DNA of 64,000 nucleotides from an uncultured Alloprevotella sp. (lineage in GTDB: Bacteria > Bacteroidota > Bacteroidia > Bacteroidales > Bacteroidaceae), in assembly GCA_944322325.1 (NCBI GenBank), contig CALUOQ010000003.1:62001-126000 (forward strand). The letters are read 5' to 3'. Below, piece after piece: positions 33,177-42,605 of this stretch (position 1 is the stretch's first letter; each line of letters begins with the position of its first letter). The notes under the pieces were generated by a model. The model worked only from the letters and a program-made list of their open reading frames with translations, did no database searches and was not told where the DNA came from. A program made the translations under genes and the position numbers.

Positions 33177-34036
33177 GTCGGGGTGGGTTCTTTGTACTTG
33201 ACGTTGTCGATGAGGCGGACGGGGCGCTCGCCGCAGAAGACGGTGACGCAACCCACGATGTAGTCCGTGTCGTCCCACGTGGCGACGGGTTGCAGGGTGA
33301 TGCCATCGATGATTTCAAAGTATTCGACGCGCAGTCCGTCGCAGGCGTTCAGCGTGCCGGTGACGTAGTCGGCCGTTTCGCGGACACTGTGTGTACGGGC
33401 GAAGTCGCGGCTGGCAAAGAGGGTTTGCGAGATTTTCTGGGCGGTCAGCTTCTCGGCGGGGCTGAGCAGGGTGTTACGGCTGCTGAGCGCCAGCCCGCTT
33501 GTTTCGCGCACAATGGGGCAGGGCCGCAGTTCCACCGGAATCCGAAGGTCGGCTACCATGGCGCGGATGACGGCAATCTGCTGGAAATCCTTCTCGCCGA
33601 AGTAGGCGCGGTCCGGCTTGACCCAGTCGAACAGCTTGCTGACAATCTGGCAAACCCCGTTGAAGTGGCCCGGTCGCCGCGCCCCCTCCATGACAGTGTC
33701 GACGGGCGGGTAGCTGAAATGGCGTGTGTCGGGTTCGGGATAGACTTCCTCGACCGACGGTGCGAACACCAGGGTGGCGTGGGCCTGCTCCAAAAGCCGG
33801 CAGTCGGCTTCCAGCGTGCGGGGATAGTGGGCAAGATCGTTTTTGTCATTGAACTGAGTGGGGTTGACAAAGACGCTGACCACCGTGGCGGAGTTTTCCT
33901 CCGTCGAGCGTTTGACAAGCGAGAGATGACCCTCGTGGAGGGCTCCCATCGTCGGTACGAGACCGACGGTACAGCCCTGCGAGCGCAGCGCGTGCAGCTC
34001 GCTTTGCAATTCTTTTTTGGTACGTACGATTTTCAT
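33170..34036 (-). CDS. panC: Pantothenate synthetase
   Basis: 288 aa ATP-dependent ligase of pantoate and beta-alanine. [18 protein letters not shown] at about 25-42 carries the nucleotide-binding Hx[17 protein letters not shown] the pantoate site, and YFGEKDFQQ (around 150) and ALSSRN (around 187) the adenylate site. ATG 34036 gives the normal length and starts [10 protein letters not shown]. It heads the panC-panD operon and is divergent from the glycogen synthase-like gene, a typical Bacteroidales arrangement. Confidence 0.97.
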   Translation of the reverse strand: MKIVRTKKELQSELHALRSQGCTVGLVPTMGALHEGHLSLVKRSTEENSATVVSVFVNPTQFNDKNDLAHYPRTLEADCRLLEQAHATLVFAPSVEEVYPEPDTRHFSYPPVDTVMEGARRPGHFNGVCQIVSKLFDWVKPDRAYFGEKDFQQIAVIRAMVADLRIPVELRPCPIVRETSGLALSSRNTLLSPAEKLTAQKISQTLFASRDFARTHSVRETADYVTGTLNACDGLRVEYFEIIDGITLQPVATWDDTDYIVGCVTVFCGERPVRLIDNVKYKEPTPTC

Positions 34037-34183
34037 GTGCTTAACGCGTGGCAAATAGCTCAACGGGGTGCAAAATAACAGATTTATTGCCAAATACTGA
34101 AGCGGCCGGCGCATAAATCTTCCTTTTGCCCGAACCGAGTGCTTTACTCGGCGGCAAATTGGGCATATTTGCTGTTTTTTTTG

Positions 34184-34191
34184 TACCTTTG
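34184..34191 (+). promoter_or_regulatory. Promoter -7 element of the 34222 operon
   Basis: TACCTTTG, 30 bases upstream of ATG 34222. Confidence 0.5.
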
Positions 34192-34221
34192 CCGCATCAT
34201 ATAATTAGAGAAGAAAGGAAA

Positions 34222-35049
34222 ATGAGCGTCAAGAAAGTCTTGTTCATTACCCAGGAAATCGTACCTTATGTCCCTGAAAATCCCATGTCCCAGCTTGGGC
34301 GCAAACTGCCCCAGCTCATCCAGGAAACCGGACGGGAAATCCGTACGTTCATGCCCAAGTGGGGGAATATCAACGAGCGCCGGAACCAGTTGCATGAGGT
34401 AATCCGTCTGTCGGGAATGAATATCATCATCGACGACACCGACCATCCGCTAATCATCAAAGTGGCGTCCATACAGGCCGCCCGTATGCAGGTTTATTTT
34501 ATCGACAATGACGATTATTTTCAGAAGCGCCAGATGCGCGTCGATGAGTTCGGAGAGGAATATCCCGACAACGGCGAGCGTGCCATCTTCTACGCCCGCG
34601 GCGTGCTGGAAACGGTCAAGAAACTGCGCTGGAGTCCCGACATCATCCACTGCCACGGCTGGATGTCCGCCGTCGCTCCATTGTATATCAAGACGGTCTA
34701 TAAGGACGACCCTCCCTTTGCTGACGCCAAGGTGGTCTACTCCTCCTACGGCGACAGGCTGCACAGTCCGCTTCCCGACAACTTCAAGGCGTGTCTGGCT
34801 TTCCGCGGTGTGACAGAGGACTACCTCAGCGGACTGGACCTCGACTTTTCGGCTCCCGACGCGCTGGATCTGCTTGCCGCCCGCTTCTCGGACGGTTTCG
34901 TGCAGGGCGAGGCGGGCGTGGCGGCAGCCGGTATGGATTATGCCCGCAGCCTGGGCCTGCCGGTGCTCGAGTATGCCGAGACGGACAAGCCTGCCGAAAC
35001 GTACAACGCGTTTTACGATACGGTGTTTGGCGATGCGGCCGAAGAGTGA
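34222..35049 (+). CDS. Half-length glycogen/starch synthase-like protein
   Basis: 275 aa, matching only the N-terminal GT5 domain of glycogen synthase (VKKVLFITQEIVPYVPENPM, IIHCHGWMSAVAPLYIKTVY). The ADP-glucose-binding KxGGL motif expected after the first strand is replaced by PENPMSQLGR, and the C-terminal GT-B domain with the EX7E motif is absent, so it is unlikely to be catalytic on its own. It may be a regulatory or binding protein. The frame ends naturally (GDAAEE) without sign of decay, and similar short proteins sit next to panC and DUF4270 in other Bacteroidales. DUF4270 follows in the same operon after 30 bases. Confidence 0.8.
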   Translation: MSVKKVLFITQEIVPYVPENPMSQLGRKLPQLIQETGREIRTFMPKWGNINERRNQLHEVIRLSGMNIIIDDTDHPLIIKVASIQAARMQVYFIDNDDYFQKRQMRVDEFGEEYPDNGERAIFYARGVLETVKKLRWSPDIIHCHGWMSAVAPLYIKTVYKDDPPFADAKVVYSSYGDRLHSPLPDNFKACLAFRGVTEDYLSGLDLDFSAPDALDLLAARFSDGFVQGEAGVAAAGMDYARSLGLPVLEYAETDKPAETYNAFYDTVFGDAAEE

Positions 35050-35079
35050 TTCTCGCTTGTAAAAACAAATCCCATAGCC

Positions 35080-36582
35080 GTGAAATTTTCATCCGCTCTC
35101 AGATGGTGTGCCTCGTTGGCTGCCAGTCTGATTTTTGTGTATGGTTGTGACGACAGTACGGCCACCATAGGCACGGACATCATGCCCGGCAGTGACGGCA
35201 TGACCGTAGAGACCACCGATTATACAGTCCGCAGCCGCACCATCCGGGTCGACTCCGTCCTGGCCACGACGAACGACTGCCGTCTGGGCCGCGTTGTCGA
35301 CCCCGAAACCCACACGCTGACTACGTGTAACTTCTTGGCGCAGTTTCACATTCTTGAGAACATCGCGTTTCCTGCCCGTGAGAACATGATTGTCAAGGAC
35401 GGCGTGGTACAAGCCGACTCCTGCGACATCCGCGTGTACATCCGCTCCTACTACGGCGACTCGCTGAACACGATGAAAATAAAGGTGCATGAGCTCGACA
35501 CCTCGCGCGTAATGGAGGAAAATGACCTGTACTATACGACGCTCAATCCCGAGAATTACCTGAACCGCGACCCGTCGGCCGTGCAGCGCACCCTGACGTT
35601 CTCCACACGTGACCTGAGCGTGGCCGACACCTTGCTGAACTCCTCCAGTTACTACCAGCAGATCCGCGTCAACCTGCCGAAGGATTATGCCACCTATCTG
35701 CTGAACATGTACTACGCGCATCCCGAGTATTTTAGGGATTCGTATGAGTTCATTCACCACGTTTGTCCCGGATTCTATTTCCAGACGGTGGGTGGCGTCG
35801 GTACGATGGTCAATGTCGACATCTCGGCCCTGAACCTTTATTTCCGTTATCACGTGACTAACGAAAACGGCAACGACACCATCGTCGACGGTATGCAGCG
35901 TATGGGCGCCACGGCCGAGGTTATTCAGAGCACGCAGGTGGCCAACGAAGGCCTCGACGGGCTGGTCAACACGGCCGATCAAGGCTATACTTATCTCAAG
36001 ACACCTTCCGGCCTTTTCACTGAAGTGGAGCTTCCCGTCAGCGATGTCGTGGCCGGCGAGCATTACACCGACACGATAAACAGTGCGAGCATCGCTTTCG
36101 TGCGGCGCAACAATGAGGTCAACAGCGCTTTCAGCTTGGACGTGCCGTCCAACCTGCTCATGGTGCGCAAGACTGATATGTTCCGCTTCTTCGAAGAAGG
36201 CCTCGTGCCCGACGAAATCACTTCGTACACGGCTGACTATTCTTCTTCGCGCAACTCTTACACGTTCACGAACATTGCGCGCCTCCTTTCCTATCTGCGC
36301 AGTCTGCGCGACATGGGAGCAGGCGTCGTGCAGGGCGAAGACGAGGCGGCCCGCAATGCCAAATATGCCCAATGGGAGGCGCAGAATCCGGATTGGAACA
36401 AGGTGGTTCTTATCCCTGTGCAGGCCGTCTATACCACCACGACCAACAGTTACGGTATGTCGGTGCGCGAACTGATGCGCGTGAACAACGAGATGGGGCT
36501 GACCAGTACGCGCCTCGTAGGTGGTGACAGTGGCGACATTAAGCTCTCCATCGTTTACAGCAAGTTTGCCAACGTGCGGTGA
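35080..36582 (+). CDS. DUF4270 family lipoprotein
   Basis: 500 aa. Signal sequence ends in the lipobox IFVYGC (Cys 23), so lipid-anchored. DDSTATIGTDIMPGSDGM and the following beta-rich region (VDSVLATTNDCRLGRVVDPE) fit DUF4270, a Bacteroidetes outer-membrane/surface family of unknown function. It starts with GTG at 35080, 30 bases after the GT5-like gene, and ends before a strong terminator. Its repeated place downstream of the half glycogen synthase suggests linked expression, not a known biochemical link. Confidence 0.88.
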   Translation: MKFSSALRWCASLAASLIFVYGCDDSTATIGTDIMPGSDGMTVETTDYTVRSRTIRVDSVLATTNDCRLGRVVDPETHTLTTCNFLAQFHILENIAFPARENMIVKDGVVQADSCDIRVYIRSYYGDSLNTMKIKVHELDTSRVMEENDLYYTTLNPENYLNRDPSAVQRTLTFSTRDLSVADTLLNSSSYYQQIRVNLPKDYATYLLNMYYAHPEYFRDSYEFIHHVCPGFYFQTVGGVGTMVNVDISALNLYFRYHVTNENGNDTIVDGMQRMGATAEVIQSTQVANEGLDGLVNTADQGYTYLKTPSGLFTEVELPVSDVVAGEHYTDTINSASIAFVRRNNEVNSAFSLDVPSNLLMVRKTDMFRFFEEGLVPDEITSYTADYSSSRNSYTFTNIARLLSYLRSLRDMGAGVVQGEDEAARNAKYAQWEAQNPDWNKVVLIPVQAVYTTTTNSYGMSVRELMRVNNEMGLTSTRLVGGDSGDIKLSIVYSKFANVR

Positions 36583-36615
36583 GCTTTTCTCAGCCTCGAC
36601 AGTAAATCGTATATA

Positions 36616-36662
36616 AGCGACAGCCGGTAGTGATTATCTTCCGGCTGTCGCTTTCTTTTTTC
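36616..36662 (+). terminator. Terminator after DUF4270 gene
   Basis: Perfect 12-bp stem AGCGACAGCCGG (36616-36627) with its complement at 36641-36652, followed by a T-rich run to 36662 on the plus strand. Confidence 0.9.
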
Positions 36663-36702
36663 TCATTGTTCAATCGCCGCGTTTTACGCTTTATCGTCCG
36701 TC

Positions 36703-36757
36703 TATCGTAGTTCTCGTAAAACTGTCGCTGCGCCCGTCGCGACGGGCGCAGCGACAG
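36703..36757 (+). repeat. 21-nt periodic repeat, locus D, with 36-nt palindrome
   Basis: One unit TATCGTAGTTCTCG... (36703-36722) is followed by a perfect 36-base palindrome at 36722-36757 (arms CTGTCGCTGCGCCCGTCG). GTCGCTGCG is the variant core also seen in loci A and E. It lies between the convergent DUF4270 and GH57 genes. Confidence 0.75.
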
Positions 36758-36869
36758 AAAAGTTCAGCGCCTTGGTCTTGGTGAGATTGGCGGCCGTTGA
36801 TTAGTCTGGCTGGGAAGACTGGGCGGGACAAGGTTAGGCCGTGGAGAGTGTGGGTTGCGATGTACAAAA

Positions 36870-36914
36870 AACTCGCTCCTGCGGCCCAGCTGTTGGCGGA
36901 TGCAGGAGCGAGTT
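36870..36914 (-). terminator. Terminator of the GH57 operon
   Basis: Perfect 13-bp stem, arms AACTCGCTCCTGC (36870-36882) and its complement (36902-36914), followed by TTTTTT on the minus strand. Confidence 0.88.
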
Positions 36915-36946
36915 GCAGTTGGACTCGCCCGTGGGCGAGTGGGTGT

Positions 36947-38344
36947 TTACTTCTTTGAAGTTGTCCGCGTGGTGCTGCGGGTGGTTTTTGCGGTTTTCGG
37001 TGCTGCGGCGGTTTTGGCTTTGGGCTTGGCGGGCGCCTTTTCCGCATTTTCGAGGCGTTCGAGCATGTGGTGCAGTTTCTCAATCTCCTTGTCTTTGATT
37101 TCAAGCTCTTTCTCCTGGTTCTTGATGGTAGTGAGCAGGGAGTTGAGCTCCTCGTTGTCCATGTCGGTGGGGTAGAGGTTGTTGACACGGGTGATGAAGT
37201 CGCCGAGAATGTTCATGAAGTTGGTGAACGCGTCGTAGGGTGAGTCGTAGATGCCTCGGTAGGCGCCGTAGCTGTTGGGCTTGGTGCTCATGAAGCGGAG
37301 GTTGTTGGACGCTTGGAGGTAGGCCCAGTCCTGCTTGATGCGGCGATCGGTGCAGATGCGTACGCGGTCGGCGATGCTGTAGAGCTTTTCGAAAGCTTCA
37401 CGTTGCATGACGTTGCCGAGCCAAGGGCTGATGTCGCGCTCCTCGTCTACCCAGGAGATGGGGTACGTTACGTCGAGAGCACCGGCGGACTTCATCTTGG
37501 CGCATATCTCGGACGGTGTGGAGAATACGATGCCGCGCTCTTTGAGCTGGTCGGGCAGGGCTTTCATGAAGTCCAAAATGCCGCTTGACAGAGGCTGGAA
37601 GATGCCCAGCGCGCAGAGCTCCATGAAGATGTTGATGACTTGTTCTTCCTCGGGAAGGGCGGCAATCCAGTTGGCGTAGGCGTCGGCGAAGAGAGGGTAT
37701 TCGCTCCAGTTGGCGTCGTTGAAGCGCAGGCTGATGTCCTCGGAGAGGCGGTAGTCGCGCAGGAGGAGCTTGAGTTCCGGATTGCGGTTGCAGTGGTAAA
37801 GGAAGTGCGGACTCTTCCATCCGAGGACGTGGCGTGCGCCTTCGGTGAGCATCCCCTTGAAGCCCATGTTGGCGACGAGTTCGCCGATGTCGTCGGAATA
37901 AACGAGGCACGAGTTGCGGAAGATTTTGGGCTCTTGGCCGAAGAGGTCCTTCACCTTTTGGCAGAGGCGGCTGACTTCCTCCTTGAAGCATTCGGGGTTA
38001 GCCAGCGAGGAGAAGCCGTGCGAGTAGGGTTCGGCGAGGAACTCCACGCAGCCTGTCTCGTTGAGCTCTTGAAGCAACTCGATGACTTGCGGCGAGTGGT
38101 TCTCTAGTTGTTCGATGGCACAGCCCGAGAGCGAGAAGGCGCACTTGAAGTAGTCGCCGTGTTTGCGGGCAATCTCGATGAGGGTCTGCAAGGCGGGGAC
38201 GTACGAGCGGTCGGCCGTCTCGGTGATGGAGCGCTCGTTCTCGTAGTCGTCGTAGTAGTAATGGTCCGTACCGATGTCGAAGAAGCGGTAGCGCTTGAGG
38301 TGGATATTCTGGTGTATTTCGAAATAAAGGCAAATAGTCTTCAT
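36947..38344 (-). CDS. Glycoside hydrolase family 57 (alpha-amylase/4-alpha-glucanotransferase type)
   Basis: 465 aa. The N-terminus CLYFEIHQNIHLKRYRFFDI carries the family's first motif, and CVEFLAEPYSHG and RNSCLVYSDDIG the later catalytic region (Glu nucleophile in the middle of the barrel). A C-terminal helical segment (about 395-430, LLTTIKNQEKELEIKDKEIE) precedes an unusual Lys/Ala/Thr-rich basic tail (KPKAKTAAAPKTAKTTRS). It is third in an operon with a GT4 and a debranching enzyme and likely handles storage glucan. The tail is not needed for GH57 chemistry and may bind glucan or nucleic acid (speculation). Confidence 0.9.
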   Translation of the reverse strand: MKTICLYFEIHQNIHLKRYRFFDIGTDHYYYDDYENERSITETADRSYVPALQTLIEIARKHGDYFKCAFSLSGCAIEQLENHSPQVIELLQELNETGCVEFLAEPYSHGFSSLANPECFKEEVSRLCQKVKDLFGQEPKIFRNSCLVYSDDIGELVANMGFKGMLTEGARHVLGWKSPHFLYHCNRNPELKLLLRDYRLSEDISLRFNDANWSEYPLFADAYANWIAALPEEEQVINIFMELCALGIFQPLSSGILDFMKALPDQLKERGIVFSTPSEICAKMKSAGALDVTYPISWVDEERDISPWLGNVMQREAFEKLYSIADRVRICTDRRIKQDWAYLQASNNLRFMSTKPNSYGAYRGIYDSPYDAFTNFMNILGDFITRVNNLYPTDMDNEELNSLLTTIKNQEKELEIKDKEIEKLHHMLERLENAEKAPAKPKAKTAAAPKTAKTTRSTTRTTSKK

Positions 38345-38358
38345 GGTGGGGTGGGTAG

Positions 38359-39642
38359 TTAATGGTTATAGTTGGCAAGTGTTTGCTGGTAGAGGCGGTA
38401 TATGCGTTCGCCCACTTTCTCCCAGGTAATCTGGTCGACCTCCTTTTTCCCTTCATCGCGCAGGTACTCGTAGAGTCCGTCGTTGGTGCAGATGGAGTAC
38501 ATGGCGTCGGCCATGGCGTAGATGTCCCAGTAGTCGGTCTTGATGCACTTATGCAGGATCTCGGCGCAGCCGCTCTGTTTGCTGATGATGGAGGGTACGC
38601 CGCACTGCATCGCCTCGAGGGGTGAGATACCGAACGGTTCGGAGACGGAGGGCATGACGTAGACGTCGCTGGCGCGGAACGTTTCGTACACCTGCCGGCC
38701 CCGCATGAAGCCAGGGAAGTGGAAGCGGTCGGCTATGCCGCGCTGGGCGACCAGTTCGATCATGGCGTTCATCATGTCGCCGGAGCCGGCCATGCAGAAG
38801 CGTATGTTGTGCGTACGCTGTAGGACGAGTGCGGCAGCTTCGACGAAGTATTCGGGACCTTTCTGCATGGTGATGCGGCCGAGGAAAGTCACGACTTTTT
38901 CGCGCCGTTTCTTGTGGTCCTCGCGCTGCGCGACGAAGTTGAGGATGTCCGGCGCGAGGGGGTCGACGGCGTTGTGCATGGCGAAGCATTTGGCCGGGTC
39001 CTGATGATAGTGGTTGATGACGGTCTGGCGTGTAAGCTCGCTCACGCACATGATGCAGTCGGCGTGGTCCATGCCGTCCTTTTCGATGCCGTAGACGGTG
39101 GGGTTGGGTTTTCCGCGGCTGCGGTCGAACTCTGTGGCGTGGACATGGATGACCAAGGGTTTGCCCGACACCTGCTTGGTGTGGATGCCGGCAGGATAGG
39201 TGAGCCAGTCGTGCGCGTGAATGATGTCGTACTCCTGCTGGCGGGCCACGACGCCGGCCACGATGGAGTAGTTGTTGATTTCGTCGTACAGGTTGTCCGG
39301 ATAGCGGCCTGAGAACTCAATGCAGCCCAGGTCGTCCGTCAGCCGGTAGTTGAAGTCGGCGTAGATGTGGTCGCGCAGGTCGAAATAGAGTTGGGGATCC
39401 ATTTTGTCGCCGATGCGCTGCTGAACGTGGTCCCAGCTGACGTCGCGCCAGACGATGGGCACCTCGCTCAGGCCGATGATGTTCATGAAGCTTTTGTCCT
39501 CGTCGCCCCACGGCTTGGGCAGGCAGAACGTGATGTGCATATCGGGTTGAAGCGCCAGTCCTCTGGTGATGCCGTAGCTGGCGGTTCCGAGTCCACCCAG
39601 GATGTGCGGGGGAAACTCCCATCCATACATTAGAACTTTCAT
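38359..39642 (-). CDS. Glycosyltransferase family 4, glycogen-synthase-like
   Basis: 427 aa GT-B enzyme. MYGWEFPPHILGGLGTASYG gives the N-terminal glucan/nucleotide loop (with GGLG), HAHDWLTYPAG (around 165) the substrate loop, and PSVSEPFGISPLEAMQCGVP (around 340) the EX7E motif. It is complete, unlike the half-length GT5 protein at 34222. In Bacteroides the same GH57-GT4-debranching trio is found, where it is presumed to act on glycogen. It lies 14 bases after the GH57 upstream boundary and 21 after the debranching gene. Confidence 0.9.
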   Translation of the reverse strand: MKVLMYGWEFPPHILGGLGTASYGITRGLALQPDMHITFCLPKPWGDEDKSFMNIIGLSEVPIVWRDVSWDHVQQRIGDKMDPQLYFDLRDHIYADFNYRLTDDLGCIEFSGRYPDNLYDEINNYSIVAGVVARQQEYDIIHAHDWLTYPAGIHTKQVSGKPLVIHVHATEFDRSRGKPNPTVYGIEKDGMDHADCIMCVSELTRQTVINHYHQDPAKCFAMHNAVDPLAPDILNFVAQREDHKKRREKVVTFLGRITMQKGPEYFVEAAALVLQRTHNIRFCMAGSGDMMNAMIELVAQRGIADRFHFPGFMRGRQVYETFRASDVYVMPSVSEPFGISPLEAMQCGVPSIISKQSGCAEILHKCIKTDYWDIYAMADAMYSICTNDGLYEYLRDEGKKEVDQITWEKVGERIYRLYQQTLANYNH

Positions 39643-39663
39643 AGTGTGCTTCCCTCTTTCAGG

Positions 39664-41619
39664 TTATTCTTCAATTTTATATCGCTCGTAGAGGCGGATG
39701 GCACGGAGAATGCCGCTGACGTTCATGGCGAACGAGATGGCTCCACGTCCGTGGAAGGGCGGGTTGCCGTCGAACAGTTCGGGTATTGTGCCGACGCAGT
39801 GGTAGAACAGCTCTTCCTCGAAGCCAATCAGCTGGCGCTCGATGTAGCCCACACCGCTCATCTTGTAAATCCGCAGGTAGGCTTCCAGGTAGAATCCCGT
39901 CAGCCACGGCCAAGCGGTGCCTTGGTGGTAAGCTTGGTCGCGCTGGTCCTGCGGTCCGACGTACATCGGGCGGTAACCGCCGCTTTTGGGTGAGAGCGAG
40001 CGGATGCCCTTGGGTGTGACGAGCTCCTTGGTGCAGATGTCGAGCACTTTCTTGCGCTCCTTGAGGTCCAGGGGCGAGAAGTCCAGGGCAATGGCGAACA
40101 GCTGGTTGGGGCGTACGCTCCAGTCCATCATTTGTCCGTCGACGTAGTCGAGCAGGTAGCCGTATTCGTTGAGGAACACTTCCTTAAACGACTTGGCTAC
40201 GACCTCGGCGCTCTGCTCCAAGTGTTGTGCCCGGCTGCGGTCTTGCTCGTTCGGTTGCTCCGACAGCAGTTGGGCATAGAATCGGATGGCGTTGTACCAT
40301 AGCGCATTGAACTCGACAATGTAGCCCGAGCGAGGAATGATGGGGTGTCCGCCCACGGTGGAGTTCATCCATGTCACCGGAACGTCGCGACCGTTGCTGT
40401 AGAGCAGACCGTTGTCGTGCATGAACAGGTTGGCGTGGCGTCCGTAGCGGATGAAGCCCAGTATTTCGCCGATGAGCTCGCCATAGCGTTCCATGCACTT
40501 CTTGCGCGAGGTGTACTTGGCGTATTGCTGGATACACCAGATGGCCCAAAGCAAGGTGTCGGGCTGCTCCATTTCGTAGATGCTCACCGTGATAGGCTCC
40601 TTATTAATATATTGTCGGATGGCCTTCACGGCAGTGTCCATGTACTTTTCGAACTGAGCCTCTTCGCCTATCGAGAGGGTGAGGCCGGGCAGGGAGATGA
40701 ACGTGTCGCGCGCACGGCATTTGAACCAAGGGTAACCGGCAAGGACATACTGTTCGCCGTCTTTGTGCATGTTGAACTGGTGGGCGGCGTTGACCAGGCA
40801 GTGGTAGAAACTGTCGCGCCGGTCGAGGGCGTCGATTTCTTCTTCCATGCGCTGTTCGATGTCTTCTGGCTGGCCGGGGTCAGTGGCGGCGGAGAAGATG
40901 ACGGGTTCTCCTTTCTTGATGGGCATTTCAAAGTAGCCAGGCACCAGCAGGTCCTCCGACGAGTCGTAGCCACGCTCCCGCTCCTTGGGGTAGTCGAGTC
41001 CGCGATACCAGTCGGGGGCGTAGACGAACTTGGCGGGGCGGTTCAGCTGCATGTACAGGTCCGGATAGCCTGCGTAGAGGTTCATCTTGATGCCGTTCTC
41101 CACCTCTTCGTAGCTTTTGTTGGCCACGCCGTTCTCGTGGGTCCACTGCCGTACGCTCCGGAAGGCGAGGAACGGCTTCAGGCGTAACGTTGTGGGCGAG
41201 TGGGCTTCCAGCAGGGTGTACCGGATGAAGAGCCGGTGGATGTCCGTGTGGAACACGATTTCCTTCTTCAGCACCACGCCACCGATGCGGTAGATGGTGG
41301 TCGGCACCTTGTCCCACTCAAAGCTCAGGATGTACTTGTGTCCTTTCGGACTGTAGTTTTCGCCCTGATACTTGTGCAGACCAAGGTTGAACTCGGCTCC
41401 GTGCTGAATGACAGTCTCGTCCAGGGAGGAGAGGAGTACGTGGTTCTCGTCGTCAAGAGAGGGGACGGGAATCACCAGTAACCCATGGTATTTACGGATG
41501 TTGCACCCGACTAACGTTGTGCAGCAGTACGCGCCCGACCGATTGGTGATCAGCATTTCCTTGTAGAGGGAATCCTGAAGGTTGGCCATCTGCGTCTTAT
41601 CAAATCGTAAGTAGCACAT
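39664..41619 (-). CDS. Glycogen debranching enzyme (amylo-alpha-1,6-glucosidase)
   Basis: 651 aa. The N-terminal GDE_N domain has LITNRSGAYCCTTLVGCNIR and KYHGLLVIP (about 25-50). The C-terminal (alpha/alpha)6 domain has PWFKCRARDTFISLPGL (around 300) and GPQDQRDQAYHQGTAWPWL (around 585), typical of GH133. It hydrolyses alpha-1,6 branches of glycogen. First gene of the glycogen operon; a -7 element lies at 41677-41684. No glycogen branching enzyme or phosphorylase is nearby. Confidence 0.93.
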   Translation of the reverse strand: MCYLRFDKTQMANLQDSLYKEMLITNRSGAYCCTTLVGCNIRKYHGLLVIPVPSLDDENHVLLSSLDETVIQHGAEFNLGLHKYQGENYSPKGHKYILSFEWDKVPTTIYRIGGVVLKKEIVFHTDIHRLFIRYTLLEAHSPTTLRLKPFLAFRSVRQWTHENGVANKSYEEVENGIKMNLYAGYPDLYMQLNRPAKFVYAPDWYRGLDYPKERERGYDSSEDLLVPGYFEMPIKKGEPVIFSAATDPGQPEDIEQRMEEEIDALDRRDSFYHCLVNAAHQFNMHKDGEQYVLAGYPWFKCRARDTFISLPGLTLSIGEEAQFEKYMDTAVKAIRQYINKEPITVSIYEMEQPDTLLWAIWCIQQYAKYTSRKKCMERYGELIGEILGFIRYGRHANLFMHDNGLLYSNGRDVPVTWMNSTVGGHPIIPRSGYIVEFNALWYNAIRFYAQLLSEQPNEQDRSRAQHLEQSAEVVAKSFKEVFLNEYGYLLDYVDGQMMDWSVRPNQLFAIALDFSPLDLKERKKVLDICTKELVTPKGIRSLSPKSGGYRPMYVGPQDQRDQAYHQGTAWPWLTGFYLEAYLRIYKMSGVGYIERQLIGFEEELFYHCVGTIPELFDGNPPFHGRGAISFAMNVSGILRAIRLYERYKIEE

Positions 41620-41676
41620 GTTTCTCAGTTATGTTAAGGTTCTTAATTCGCTTTTTAAGACACTTTGTTTCACTCC

Positions 41677-41684
41677 CAAAATTA
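41677..41684 (-). promoter_or_regulatory. Promoter -7 element of the glycogen operon
   Basis: TAATTTTG on the minus strand, 57 bases upstream of the debranching gene. Confidence 0.5.
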
Positions 41685-41833
41685 GAGAAAAGGTCGGAAA
41701 CGGAAAAACTTTTTCCGAAAAAAATGCGCGAAACGTACCAAATGTGTGGAAAATGGTGGCTTCATGTCCCGAAAAGCCATTCGGAATCAGTTAAAAAACT
41801 GTCGGACAGCTTGCTTACTTCGTCAAGAATGTT

Positions 41834-41841
41834 TACTTTTG
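41834..41841 (+). promoter_or_regulatory. Promoter -7 element of the Crp/Fnr gene
   Basis: TACTTTTG, 30 bases upstream of ATG 41872, in the 250-base divergent gap with the glycogen operon. Confidence 0.5.
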
Positions 41842-41871
41842 CCCCCCGCAAAGCCGCAGTAAAACTTTTAT

Positions 41872-42576
41872 ATGGGTGAAGTTAATTGTCTGTCGAAGGA
41901 GGAAGCGATTGATTGTGTCGCCGACCTGTGGAGCCTTCTGACGGAAGAGGAGCAAACTCGTTTTTCAGAACATTTGTCGGTCAGGCGCTTTCGTAAGAGC
42001 GAGCCTATTTATCGTGAGGGCGAAAGCCCCGACGAGCTGATTTGCCTGCTGTCGGGTAAGGTGAAGATTTACCGTGACGGCGTGGGCGGGCGTAGTCAGA
42101 TCATCCGTGTCATTAAGCCGGTGGAGTATTTCGGCTATCGCGCCTATCTGGCAGGTGAGCCCTACGTGACCGGAGCTGCGGCTTTCGAGGCTTCGGACGT
42201 GTGCTTCATTCCTATGACCATTGTCGAGGAAACCATGCGCCATAACAACGCACTGGCCATGTTCTTCGTGCGTCAGCTGGCTGTTGACCTTGGCATAGCG
42301 GACCGCCGTACGGTCAACCTCACGCAGAAGCACATCCGTGGCCGGTTGGCCGAGTCGTTGCTCTTTCTGCGCGATACGTACGGCGTGGAGGAGGACGAGT
42401 CGACCCTGAGCATATACCTTTCGCGCGAGGATTTGGCCAGCCTGTCGAACATGACGGCTTCCAATGCCACGCGCACCCTCTCTAATTTTGCGGCTGAAAA
42501 GTTGATAGCCATCGACGGGCGGAAAATCAAACTCATCGACGTCGAGCGGCTGGGCCAGATTTCCCGTATCGGATAG
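41872..42576 (+). CDS. Crp/Fnr family transcriptional regulator
   Basis: 234 aa. Cyclic-nucleotide-like beta-barrel at about 25-120 (YREGESPDELICLLSGKVKI, VKPVEYFGYRAYLAGEPY), dimer helix, then a C-terminal HTH_Crp at about 165-225 (LSREDLASLSNMTASNATRT). The 4Fe-4S cysteine pattern of Fnr is absent. Divergent from the glycogen operon, so regulation of glucan metabolism is possible; no obvious palindromic operator was found in the gap. Confidence 0.93.
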   Translation: MGEVNCLSKEEAIDCVADLWSLLTEEEQTRFSEHLSVRRFRKSEPIYREGESPDELICLLSGKVKIYRDGVGGRSQIIRVIKPVEYFGYRAYLAGEPYVTGAAAFEASDVCFIPMTIVEETMRHNNALAMFFVRQLAVDLGIADRRTVNLTQKHIRGRLAESLLFLRDTYGVEEDESTLSIYLSREDLASLSNMTASNATRTLSNFAAEKLIAIDGRKIKLIDVERLGQISRIG

Positions 42577-42605
42577 TGTGGCAGCCCGGATAATCGTGGC
42601 GTGCG

